This document shows positions 1 through 6,997 of a DNA stretch of 14,875 nucleotides, in pieces. Position 1 is the stretch's first letter. Each line of letters starts with the position of its first letter. Source of the DNA: JAWVZB01 sp033722375 (GTDB lineage: Bacteria > Actinomycetota > Nitriliruptoria > Nitriliruptorales > Nitriliruptoraceae); assembly GCA_033722375.1 (NCBI GenBank), contig JAWVZB010000076.1, forward strand, positions 1 to 14,875, written 5' to 3'. The position numbers and the translations under genes were made by a program. The notes beneath the pieces are model-generated. The model searched no databases. It saw nothing but the letters and a program-made list of their open reading frames with translations, and was not told the DNA's origin.

Positions 1-738
1 GAGATGCAGTTCGACGGGTTCAGCTATCCGGCGTTCGAGCAGATCGTCAGCCACCTCGCCAAGATCCGCAACCGTTCCCGCGGGACGGTCAAGCTCCCGG
101 TGACGGTCCGGATCCCCTACGGCGGTGGCATCGGGGCGGTCGAGCACCACTCCGAGTCCCCCGAGTCCTACTGGGTCCATACCGCCGGTCTGAAGGTGAT
201 GACGCCGGGAACGCCCGAGGACGGCTACGCGATGATGCGGGCGGCGCTGAAGATGGAAGACCCCGTCATCTTCCTCGAGCCCAAGCGGCGTTACTGGATG
301 AAGACCGACGCAGAGCTGCCGGTCGAGACCGCCCCGCCCTACAAGGCGCTGGTCCAGCGCGAAGGCACCGACATCACCGTCATCGCCTACGGGCCGATGG
401 TCCGGACCGCCCTCGAAGCCGCGGAGGCCGCGCGCGACGAGGGCTGGGACATGGAGGTCGTCGACCTGCGGTCGCTCAACCCGATCGACACCGAGACGGT
501 GGTCGAGTCGGTCAAGAAGACCGGCCGGGCGATCGTCGTCCACGAGGCAGCGATGACGCTCGGGATGGGGGCCGAGGTCGCCGCCCGGATCCAGGAGGAG
601 GCGTTCTACTACCTCGAGGCGCCGGTGTTCCGCGCGACCGGGTTCGACACGCCCTACCCGCCGGCGATGCTCGAGGAGTTCTGGCTGCCGTCGATCGACC
701 GCATCCTCGACCTGGTCGACCGGTCCTTCGAGTACTGA
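1..738 (+). CDS. bkdB: Branched-chain 2-oxo acid dehydrogenase E1 component, beta subunit (5' partial)
   Basis: C-terminal three quarters of the E1 beta subunit of a 2-oxo acid dehydrogenase complex, which with E1 alpha uses thiamine diphosphate to decarboxylate a 2-oxo acid and acylate the lipoyl group of E2. The reading frame is open to base 1, so the true start and roughly 90 residues lie upstream. Visible are the FSYPAFEQIV and GGGIGAVEHHSESPE segments of the pyrimidine-binding domain, the FLEPKRRYW segment, and a transketolase C-terminal domain from about residue 113 (counting from the Met at base 4), ending in the family motif RATGFDTPYPP. EPKRRYW is typical of branched-chain rather than pyruvate E1 beta, where ENE-type sequences occur, so a branched-chain substrate is inferred. 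The gene is followed 64 bases later by E2 on the same strand, so they form one operon; E1 alpha is expected just upstream. Pyruvate or acetoin specificity is less likely but not excluded. Confidence 0.93.
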   Translation, partial: EMQFDGFSYPAFEQIVSHLAKIRNRSRGTVKLPVTVRIPYGGGIGAVEHHSESPESYWVHTAGLKVMTPGTPEDGYAMMRAALKMEDPVIFLEPKRRYWMKTDAELPVETAPPYKALVQREGTDITVIAYGPMVRTALEAAEAARDEGWDMEVVDLRSLNPIDTETVVESVKKTGRAIVVHEAAMTLGMGAEVAARIQEEAFYYLEAPVFRATGFDTPYPPAMLEEFWLPSIDRILDLVDRSFEY

Positions 739-802
739 GCTGCTCCCGGCGCCAGCCATCGACCGCACCGACGAATAACCGCACAGCAAGAGAGGCTTCC
801 GC

Positions 803-2230
803 GTGGCCGACATCCGTGAGTTCAAGCTGCCCGACCTCGGTGAAGGGCTCGAGGAGGGTGAGATCGTCAACTGGCTCGTCGACGTCGGCGACCACATCGA
901 GCTGAACCAGGAGATCGTCGAGGTCGAGACCGCCAAGGCGGTGGTGGCGGTCCCGAGCCCGTTCGCGGGGACGCTGAAGGAGAAGTTCGGCGAGCCCGGC
1001 GAGTCGCTCGAGGTCGGCGAGCCCCTGTGCCGCATCGAGGTCGAGGCGGTCGCCGACGACGCCGAGTCCGTCGACGCAGAGCCCGAGGCCGCGGACGTCG
1101 GGGCCGCCGCGGAGTCGGGCGAGACGGAGGCGGAGGAAGACGACGAACCCATGCAGCCGCTCGTCGGCTACGGCGAGGGCAAGGCCGCCAGCAGCCGACG
1201 GGGACGCCGCCGCCGTCGGGGCGGGCAGAAGCAGGAACCCGCCCCGTCTGCGCCCTCCGGCAACGGGCAGGTCACCGACCGACCGCTCGCCAAGCCACCG
1301 GTCCGCAAGCTCGCCAAGGATCTCGGCGTCGACCTCGCCGACATCATGCCCGGCTCGGGCGAGGACGGGATCATCACCCGCGAGGACGTTCACGCCGCCG
1401 CCGAGGGCGGACGCGAGCCGGCGGCTGCTGCCGCACCGGCAGAGGCCGCCGCGCCCCGTGAGGCACCGCAGCTGGTGTCGGCCGCGGCGGGCGAGAAGCC
1501 GGTGCCGGGATTCCGCGGACGGACCCCGGGCGAGGTCGAGGAGATCCGTGGCATCCGCAAGCGCATCGTCGAGAAGATGGAGACCTCACGCCGCGAGATC
1601 CCCGAGGCGACGACGTCGCGGACGGCGGACGTCACGAACCTGTGGGAGATGCGCAAGGAGCTCACCGCCCAGGCGCAGGAGGACGGCTTCGACGTCAAGA
1701 TCACACCGTTCGGCCTGGTGATGCGGGCGGCGGTTCTGGCACTCCGACGGTTCCCGACCCTCAACGCCCGGATCGACAAGGAGCAGAACGAGATCCACCT
1801 CCTCGAGCACATCAACCTCGGGGTGGCGGTGGACACCGACCAGGGGCTGATGGTCCCCAACATCAAGGACGCGCACACCAAGTCGACCCTGCAGCTCTCA
1901 CTCGAGCTGACCGAGCTCGCCGACAAGTGCCGGGCCGGTAAGGCCACGCCCCAGGACCTGACCGGTGGGACGTTCACGGTCAACAACTACGGGGCGTTCG
2001 GCAACGACTTCGGCGACCCCATCATCAACCACCCCGAGGGCGCGATCCTCGGGGTCGGGGCGATGCGTGAGCGGCCGTGGGTGGTGGACGGCGAGATCCA
2101 GGTCCGGCGCGTGTGCACCTTCACGCTGGCGTTCGACCACCGCATCTGCGACGGCGGCGAGGCGGGACGGTTCGTGACCTACGTCGCCGACCTGTGCGAG
2201 AACCCGTCGCGGATCCTGCTTCACAGCTGA
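803..2230 (+). CDS. bkdC: Dihydrolipoamide acyltransferase (E2) of branched-chain 2-oxo acid dehydrogenase
   Basis: Core E2 enzyme, 475 residues: it carries the acyl group on a swinging lipoyl arm and passes it to CoA. Domains in order are one lipoyl domain (about 3-80) with lipoylated Lys45 in VETAKA, an acidic linker (81-116), an Arg-rich linker (132-139), a peripheral subunit-binding domain (about 160-198, binding E1/E3), an Ala/Pro/Glu linker (200-240), and the catalytic acyltransferase domain (about 245-475) with the active-site motif DHRICDG at 445-451 (His446, Asp450). ETAKA in place of ETDKA is seen in actinobacterial BkdC proteins, supporting branched-chain substrates. The start is GTG at 803, preceded by a purine-rich site AAGAGAGG at 788-795 seven bases away, and the lipoyl domain begins at once. 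It lies between E1 beta and E3 in one operon. The strongly charged linkers are unusual. Confidence 0.95.
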   Translation: MADIREFKLPDLGEGLEEGEIVNWLVDVGDHIELNQEIVEVETAKAVVAVPSPFAGTLKEKFGEPGESLEVGEPLCRIEVEAVADDAESVDAEPEAADVGAAAESGETEAEEDDEPMQPLVGYGEGKAASSRRGRRRRRGGQKQEPAPSAPSGNGQVTDRPLAKPPVRKLAKDLGVDLADIMPGSGEDGIITREDVHAAAEGGREPAAAAAPAEAAAPREAPQLVSAAAGEKPVPGFRGRTPGEVEEIRGIRKRIVEKMETSRREIPEATTSRTADVTNLWEMRKELTAQAQEDGFDVKITPFGLVMRAAVLALRRFPTLNARIDKEQNEIHLLEHINLGVAVDTDQGLMVPNIKDAHTKSTLQLSLELTELADKCRAGKATPQDLTGGTFTVNNYGAFGNDFGDPIINHPEGAILGVGAMRERPWVVDGEIQVRRVCTFTLAFDHRICDGGEAGRFVTYVADLCENPSRILLHS

Positions 2231-2250
2231 GCCCCGGAAGCGATCTGACC

Positions 2251-2256
2251 GAGGAG
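2251..2256 (+). promoter_or_regulatory. Ribosome binding site fixing the E3 start
   Basis: GAGGAG lies six bases before the GTG at 2263. The frame is open much further upstream, back into the E2 gene at 2077, but that extension would not match the family. This site together with the FAD-binding strand (TDIVVIGGG) that follows at once fixes the start at 2263. Confidence 0.7.
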
Positions 2257-2262
2257 TTCCCC

Positions 2263-3669
2263 GTGACCGACATCGTCGTCATCGGTGGCGGCCCGGCCGG
2301 CTATGGCGTGGCCTTCCGCGGTGCCGCCCGCGGCCTCGACGTCGCCATGATCGAGGCGGACAAGGTCGGGGGCACCTGCCTCAACCGGGGGTGCATCCCG
2401 TCCAAGACCGTGCTGCATGTCTCCGAGGTCCTCGAGGAGATCCATCGCGCCGACACCCTCGGCCTCGACGTCAGCTACAACGGCCTGAAGGGCGACGCCC
2501 TCGACGACTTCCGCAACCATGTCATGGACACGATGCGGAAGGGACTGCTCGGGCTCGCCAAGCAGCGGACGACCTACCTCGAGGGCTGGGGCCGGATCGT
2601 CGATGGTCGAGGGGACACCAAGGTCGTCGAGGTCACCGACGCCGACGGCGACACGGAGCGGGTGGAGGCCAAGCACGTGGTCGTCGCCACCGGCAGCAAG
2701 CCGAAGATGCTGCCGCTCGCCGACGCCGACGGCGAGGTGGTCATGACCTCCGACCACGCGATCGCGTTCACCGAGGCGCCCGAACGCGCGGTCATCATCG
2801 GTGCGGGCGCCATCGGGATGGAGTTCGCCTCGATGTGGCAACCGATGGGCACCGAGGTCACCGTGGTCGAGGCGCTCGACCGGGCGTTGCCGCTCGAGGA
2901 CGCCGATTCCTCGAAGGCGATCGAGCGGGCCTTCCGACGCAAGGGCATCGAGGTCCTCACGAGCGCGAACGTGAAGGACGTCTCGGTCGACGGCGGCGTC
3001 GGGACCGTGTCCGCCGAGATCGACGGCGAGGTGCAGGAACTCGAGGCCGACGTCGTCCTGGTGGCCGTCGGCCGCGGCCCCAACACCGGCGACGTCGGGG
3101 CGGACGAGCTCGGGATCCTCGACGACCGTGGGTACGTCGACACGGACGCCTTCGGCCGCACGGAGGTCGACGGTGTGTGGGGCGCCGGTGACGTCCGTCC
3201 CACGCTCGCGTTAGCCCACGCGGGGTTCGGGGAGGGGTTCGTCATCGCCGATCTCATCGCCGGCGAGGACAACGTCCAGCCGATCGACTACGAGCAAGTT
3301 CCGCGCGTCACCTACTGCCACCCAGAGGTCGCCTCGGTCGGGTTGACCGAGGAGCAGGCGAAGGAGCGCTACGGCGACGACGGCGTCTCCGTGTCGACGT
3401 ACAACCTCAAGGCCAACGCCAAGGGCATCATCTCCGGGCTCGACGGGTTCGTGAAGGTGATCCACCAGACCGGCGAGTTCGGCGAGGCGGTGGGCGTGCA
3501 CATCGTCGGTCCCCACGCCACCGACCTGATCGGTGAGGCCTCGCTGATCACGTCCTGGGGTGCCTTGCCGTCCGAGGTCGCAGCGGTCGTCCACGCCCAC
3601 CCGACGCTGTACGAGATGATCGGCGAGGCCTTCATGGCTGCCGCCGGAGTCCCCTTCCACGGCCACTAG
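2263..3669 (+). CDS. lpd: Dihydrolipoyl dehydrogenase (E3)
   Basis: Flavoprotein of 468 residues, a usual length for the family, which reoxidises the dihydrolipoyl arm of E2 and passes electrons through FAD to NAD+. Visible features are the N-terminal FAD-binding motif GGGPAG (8-13), the redox-active disulphide in CLNRGC (Cys39 and Cys44), an ATGSKP segment near 143, the NAD-binding GAGAIG (180-185), the second FAD contact GAGD (307-310), and the C-terminal dimerisation domain with the catalytic pair His446-Glu451 in HPTLYE. All catalytic residues are present, so it should be active. It is the last gene of the E1 beta-E2-E3 operon, 32 bases after E2. Other flavoprotein disulphide reductases (mycothione or mercuric reductase) are alternatives by fold, but the operon context points clearly to E3. 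Confidence 0.95.
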   Translation: MTDIVVIGGGPAGYGVAFRGAARGLDVAMIEADKVGGTCLNRGCIPSKTVLHVSEVLEEIHRADTLGLDVSYNGLKGDALDDFRNHVMDTMRKGLLGLAKQRTTYLEGWGRIVDGRGDTKVVEVTDADGDTERVEAKHVVVATGSKPKMLPLADADGEVVMTSDHAIAFTEAPERAVIIGAGAIGMEFASMWQPMGTEVTVVEALDRALPLEDADSSKAIERAFRRKGIEVLTSANVKDVSVDGGVGTVSAEIDGEVQELEADVVLVAVGRGPNTGDVGADELGILDDRGYVDTDAFGRTEVDGVWGAGDVRPTLALAHAGFGEGFVIADLIAGEDNVQPIDYEQVPRVTYCHPEVASVGLTEEQAKERYGDDGVSVSTYNLKANAKGIISGLDGFVKVIHQTGEFGEAVGVHIVGPHATDLIGEASLITSWGALPSEVAAVVHAHPTLYEMIGEAFMAAAGVPFHGH

Positions 3670-3710
3670 CTCGTACTAGCCTGCGCCCCGTCCCCTCCCG
3701 CGGATGGTGT

Positions 3711-5675
3711 GTGCGCAAGCTCTGGGTGCTGCTCGGTGCGGTCGCCGCCGCGCTGCTGCTCGCCGGCTGCTCCGGTGGGGGCGGCGAGGAAGACGGCGCC
3801 GAGGGCTTCGTCAACATCGGGATGATCGACAACCTCTACACGCGCGACGTCACCCGCATCCCCGTCGGCGGGGAGGTGCGGTTCTCGAACAAGGGTGACG
3901 ACCTCCACAACGCGGTCGCGGTGGACGGCTCCTGGTCGACGATCGACCACACTCCCGAGGCGCTGATGCCGCCGGGCGAGTCGGTGACGATGACGTTCGA
4001 CGACCCCGGCGTCTACCTCTTCTACTGCACCATCCACGGCACCACCGACGGCGGCGGCATGGCGGGAACCCTCGTCGTCGGCGACGCCGACTACGAGCCT
4101 CCCGGCGAGGCGATCCCCGACCAGCCCGTCACCGAATGGACGAAGGTGACCCGGCGCGTCGGCGGGCCCGACGGCGAGTACGACACCATCCAGGACGGTG
4201 TCGACGCCGCCGAGCCCGGGGACCTGGTGCTGGTAGCCCCCGGGGTGTACGAGGAGGAGGTCAGCGTCTCGACCCCCTACATCACGATCCGCGGCGTGGA
4301 CCGGAACGAGGTCATCGTCGACGGCAGGTTCGAGCATCGCAACGGGTTCAATATCGTCGAGGCAGACGGCGTCGCGGTCGAGAACCTCACGGTCCGCAAC
4401 GCCACCATCAACGCGATCTTCTGGACCGGTGTCCGTGGCTATCGGGCGTCGTACGTCACCTCCTACAACAACGCGGTCTACGGGCCGTACGCCTACGACT
4501 CCACCGACGGCGTGTTCGAGCACTCGTACGCCTCGGGCTCACCCGATGCCGGGTTCTACATCGGCCAGTGCGATCCCTGTGAGGGACTCATCACCGACGT
4601 GGTCGCGGAGTGGAACGGGCTCGGCTACTCCGGCACCAACGCGTCGGGGGTCGTGATCGTGAACTCGGTGTGGCGCGACAACTCCGCCGGCATCGTTCCG
4701 AACTCGCTCGACAGCGAACTGCTCCCGCCGACGAAGGACGTGACCGTCGTCGGCAACCTCATCCACGACAACTCCAACGCCAACGCACCCGCCCTCGAGT
4801 TCCAGACGGTCGGGCTCGGCAACGGGGTGATCCTCGGCGGTGTGCTCGACAGCCGCGTCGAGCGCAACCGGATCGTCAACCACTCGACCGCTGGGATCGC
4901 GGTCGCCCCCCTGCCGGATCGCAACATCTGGTTGTCAGGCGGCAACACGGTGCGGGACAACGTCATCGAAGGGTCCGGTGCTGCCGACCTCTACCTCGCC
5001 GGGCCGTCCAAGACGGGTGACCAGTTCTGTGACAACGATGCCAGGGCGACCGTCCCGCCAGGGCTCGAGACGTTCCTCGGATGCGACGGGATCCGGCTGC
5101 CGTTGCGGTTCGACTGGGCGGGAACCACCAACCTACTGGGACGGTTCGCCGACGCCGCAGGCAAGCGCTACCCCTTGAATCCTGTCGCGGAGGCCCCGGT
5201 GCCGCCGCCGCAGCCGAACATGCCAGGTGGCGCCGACGCGCCCGTCCGCCCCGCCGTCGACGTCTACGCCACGGCGATGGCCGAGATCGACCTCGAGGCG
5301 ATCGACGTGCCAGCAGCCCCCGACGACCTCGAGGTGACCCAGGACAAGGAGTGGACCGTGTCCGGCATACCGATGCTCGCGAGCGTGTGGTCAGTGTTCT
5401 TCGGACTGTACGGCTACCTGCTGCCACTGATGCTGCTGGCGGCCTGGACCGCCCTGGCCATGTGGGACATCACTCGTCGGGAGGACCTGTCGAAGGGGGC
5501 CGCGATCGGCTGGGTGGCGGCGGTGCTGATCGTGCCGTTCGTGGGCGTGATCGCCTACCACACGGTCAGCGGCTCGCCCATCCCGGGGTGGCTGCGGGCG
5601 ACCTACCTGGTCGGTGGGCTGGTGGCCTACCTCGTGATCCTCGGGATCGGCGCGGTCGTCGGCGGGGTCGTGTGA
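3711..5675 (+). CDS. Lipoprotein with cupredoxin domain, right-handed beta-helix and C-terminal membrane domain
   Basis: Predicted surface lipoprotein of 654 residues. A signal peptide with lipobox LAGC places the lipidated Cys at 20, followed by a Gly/Glu-rich spacer. Residues about 33-124 look like a plastocyanin-type cupredoxin with a full set of type 1 copper ligands: His66, Cys106, His109 and Met117. Residues about 150-470 show Asn-rich repeats of a right-handed parallel beta-helix (NosD/pectate-lyase-like fold), with Cys pairs 287/290 and 440/458 that could form disulphides. A Pro-rich linker near 497-512 leads to three hydrophobic segments (about 556-586, 596-618, 631-653); the WDITRREDLSKG loop and the following helix resemble the PLDc_N membrane domain. 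The GTG start is chosen because it opens directly on MRKLWVLL; no clear Shine-Dalgarno is visible, but a TAGCCT box lies at 3677-3682. It begins 41 bases after E3 and may read through from it or have its own promoter. The role is unknown; electron transfer or copper handling at the cell surface is inference. Confidence 0.85.
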   Translation: MRKLWVLLGAVAAALLLAGCSGGGGEEDGAEGFVNIGMIDNLYTRDVTRIPVGGEVRFSNKGDDLHNAVAVDGSWSTIDHTPEALMPPGESVTMTFDDPGVYLFYCTIHGTTDGGGMAGTLVVGDADYEPPGEAIPDQPVTEWTKVTRRVGGPDGEYDTIQDGVDAAEPGDLVLVAPGVYEEEVSVSTPYITIRGVDRNEVIVDGRFEHRNGFNIVEADGVAVENLTVRNATINAIFWTGVRGYRASYVTSYNNAVYGPYAYDSTDGVFEHSYASGSPDAGFYIGQCDPCEGLITDVVAEWNGLGYSGTNASGVVIVNSVWRDNSAGIVPNSLDSELLPPTKDVTVVGNLIHDNSNANAPALEFQTVGLGNGVILGGVLDSRVERNRIVNHSTAGIAVAPLPDRNIWLSGGNTVRDNVIEGSGAADLYLAGPSKTGDQFCDNDARATVPPGLETFLGCDGIRLPLRFDWAGTTNLLGRFADAAGKRYPLNPVAEAPVPPPQPNMPGGADAPVRPAVDVYATAMAEIDLEAIDVPAAPDDLEVTQDKEWTVSGIPMLASVWSVFFGLYGYLLPLMLLAAWTALAMWDITRREDLSKGAAIGWVAAVLIVPFVGVIAYHTVSGSPIPGWLRATYLVGGLVAYLVILGIGAVVGGVV

Positions 5676-5700
5676 TGACCGTCGAGACCCCGTGAGGTGC

Positions 5701-5883
5701 TCAGGCGACCTCGTTGTCGACCCGGTCGGCCCCGGCGCGGTCCGGGTCGTGGGCGGCGAACGTCCGCAGCACGCCGGTGACGCACTGCTCGCAGCAGAAG
5801 ACGTAGACGGCGTCCTCGAGGGCGTGCCGATCCGGTTCGTTCTCCCGGCCGCACATCGGACAGGTCATCCGCGATCCCGTCAC
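5701..5883 (-). CDS. Small zinc-ribbon protein
   Basis: Short protein of 60 residues with two Cys-x2-Cys knuckles: Cys8-Cys11 (CPMC) and Cys31-Cys34 (CEQC, preceded by Cys30), spaced like a zinc ribbon. This suggests zinc or iron binding by a small regulatory or adaptor protein; I do not recognise a named family. The start used is GTG at 5883; an internal ATG at 5868 (residue 6, just before TCPMC) is equally plausible and would give 55 residues. Neither has a convincing Shine-Dalgarno. The acidic, Asp/Arg-rich tail after residue 44 looks disordered. It is convergent with the cupredoxin lipoprotein (25 bases apart) and divergent from the LigD-type polymerase, with a promoter-like box and a dyad just upstream. 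The regular zinc-ligand pattern is the main reason to call it real. Confidence 0.6.
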   Translation of the reverse strand: MTGSRMTCPMCGRENEPDRHALEDAVYVFCCEQCVTGVLRTFAAHDPDRAGADRVDNEVA

Positions 5884-5903
5884 GTTGAAGTACTTCGACT
5901 GTA
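5884..5903 (-). promoter_or_regulatory. Promoter box and overlapping dyad upstream of the zinc-ribbon gene
   Basis: On the minus strand, TACAGT (5903-5898) fits a TA-N3-T -10 element. Next to it and overlapping by two bases is the dyad GTtGAAGTACTTCgAC (5884-5899): a perfect 10-base palindrome at 5887-5896 extended by two more pairs after one mismatch. It sits where transcription should start, the usual place for a repressor site, and is AT-richer than its surroundings. No -35 element is obvious. It could also act on the divergent polymerase gene, whose start lies 77 bases away. Function is inferred. Confidence 0.4.
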
Positions 5904-5975
5904 CGGCGCGTTAGGTCCGCGCGGAACCAACCTCCACCGACTCGTGCGGGCCGGACGGTCACTGGCCATCCGATC

Positions 5976-6992
5976 ATGGTGGTGGGCGCGGTGAGTCGAG
6001 CGCCACGGAGGCTCGAGGTCGACGGGCGGGAGCTCACCGTCTCCAGCCCCGACAAGCTCTACTTCCCCGGCCTCACCAAGGGCGATCTCGTCGACTACTA
6101 CCTCGACGTCGCCGAGGTGCTCCTGCCGCACTGCCGAGACCGGCCCCTCAACCTCGAGCGCTACCCCAACGGGGTCGACGGCAAGTGGTTCATGCAGAAG
6201 CGGGTGCCATCGTCGCGCCCGGACTGGCTGCGCACCGTCGAGGTGACGTTCGGCAGCGGCCGCACCGCCGAGGAGCTGTGTCCCGCCTCGATCGCCGACG
6301 TCCTGTTCTCGGTCAACCTCGGCTGCATCACCGTGCACCCGTGGTCGATCCGACTCCCACAGACCGACGCTCCGGACGAGTTCCGGATCGACCTCGACCC
6401 CATGCCGGGCGTGTCGTGGGAGACCGTCCGCGAGGTGACGCTCGCGGTCGGGGCGCTGCTCGACGCGCACGACATCGTGAGCTGCCCGAAGACGTCGGGT
6501 TCGACGGGGATGCACGTCATCGCTCGGATCGAGCCGTTGCCCTACGTCGAGGTGCGCCGGGCAGCGGTCGCCCTGGCCCGCGAGGTGGAGCGGCGGTTGC
6601 CCGAGGCTGCGACGTCGTCGTGGTGGAAGGAGGAGCGGGGCGAGCGCGTGTTCCTGGACTTCAATCAGAACCTGTGGGATCGCACGATGGCGTGTGCCTA
6701 CGCGGTGCGCCCCGTCCCCGACGCTCGCGTCTCGGCCCCGGTCACCTGGGACGAGGTCGCCGAGGTCGAGCCGCAGGACCTCACGGTGCGGACGATGCGG
6801 CAGCGCCTCGACGACGTCGGGGACCTCACCGCGGGCATCGACGAGGATCCGCAGTCACTCGAGGGCCTGCTGGCGCTGGCGGATCGGGACGAGGAGCGGG
6901 ACCTCCCGGATCTGCCGCTGCCGCCGCACTTCCCCAAGTTCGCTCGCGAACCCAAGCGGGTGCCTCCGAGTCGGGCCGCCGACACCGACTGA
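5976..6992 (+). CDS. ligD: LigD-type polymerase (archaeo-eukaryotic primase fold), stand-alone
   Basis: Protein of 338 residues matching the polymerase domain of the bacterial end-joining ligase LigD, which fills gaps and adds nucleotides, often ribonucleotides, at DNA breaks. The catalytic metal ligands are present: Asp139 and Asp141 in the DLD motif, and Asp228 in DFNQN. His121 in HPW and the KTSGSTGMH loop (172-180) match the nucleotide- and phosphate-binding parts, and FNQNLWDRT is a family signature. The protein has no ligase or phosphoesterase domain, like the separate PolD1/PolD2 polymerases of mycobacteria, and no ku or ligase gene lies in the window. The start is taken as ATG 5976; GTG 5991 is possible, and neither has a strong ribosome binding site. 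The C-terminus (about 300-338) is Pro- and Arg-rich. It converges on the hydrolase gene with five bases between the stops. Family assignment is firm; its repair partner is unknown. Confidence 0.9.
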   Translation: MVVGAVSRAPRRLEVDGRELTVSSPDKLYFPGLTKGDLVDYYLDVAEVLLPHCRDRPLNLERYPNGVDGKWFMQKRVPSSRPDWLRTVEVTFGSGRTAEELCPASIADVLFSVNLGCITVHPWSIRLPQTDAPDEFRIDLDPMPGVSWETVREVTLAVGALLDAHDIVSCPKTSGSTGMHVIARIEPLPYVEVRRAAVALAREVERRLPEAATSSWWKEERGERVFLDFNQNLWDRTMACAYAVRPVPDARVSAPVTWDEVAEVEPQDLTVRTMRQRLDDVGDLTAGIDEDPQSLEGLLALADRDEERDLPDLPLPPHFPKFAREPKRVPPSRAADTD

Positions 6993-6997
6993 GCTCA

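Noticed and set aside
5675..5695. Seven-codon-long frame starting at the TGATG overlap after the cupredoxin lipoprotein
   Set aside because: Six residues only, no conserved feature; the stop-start overlap is most likely chance.
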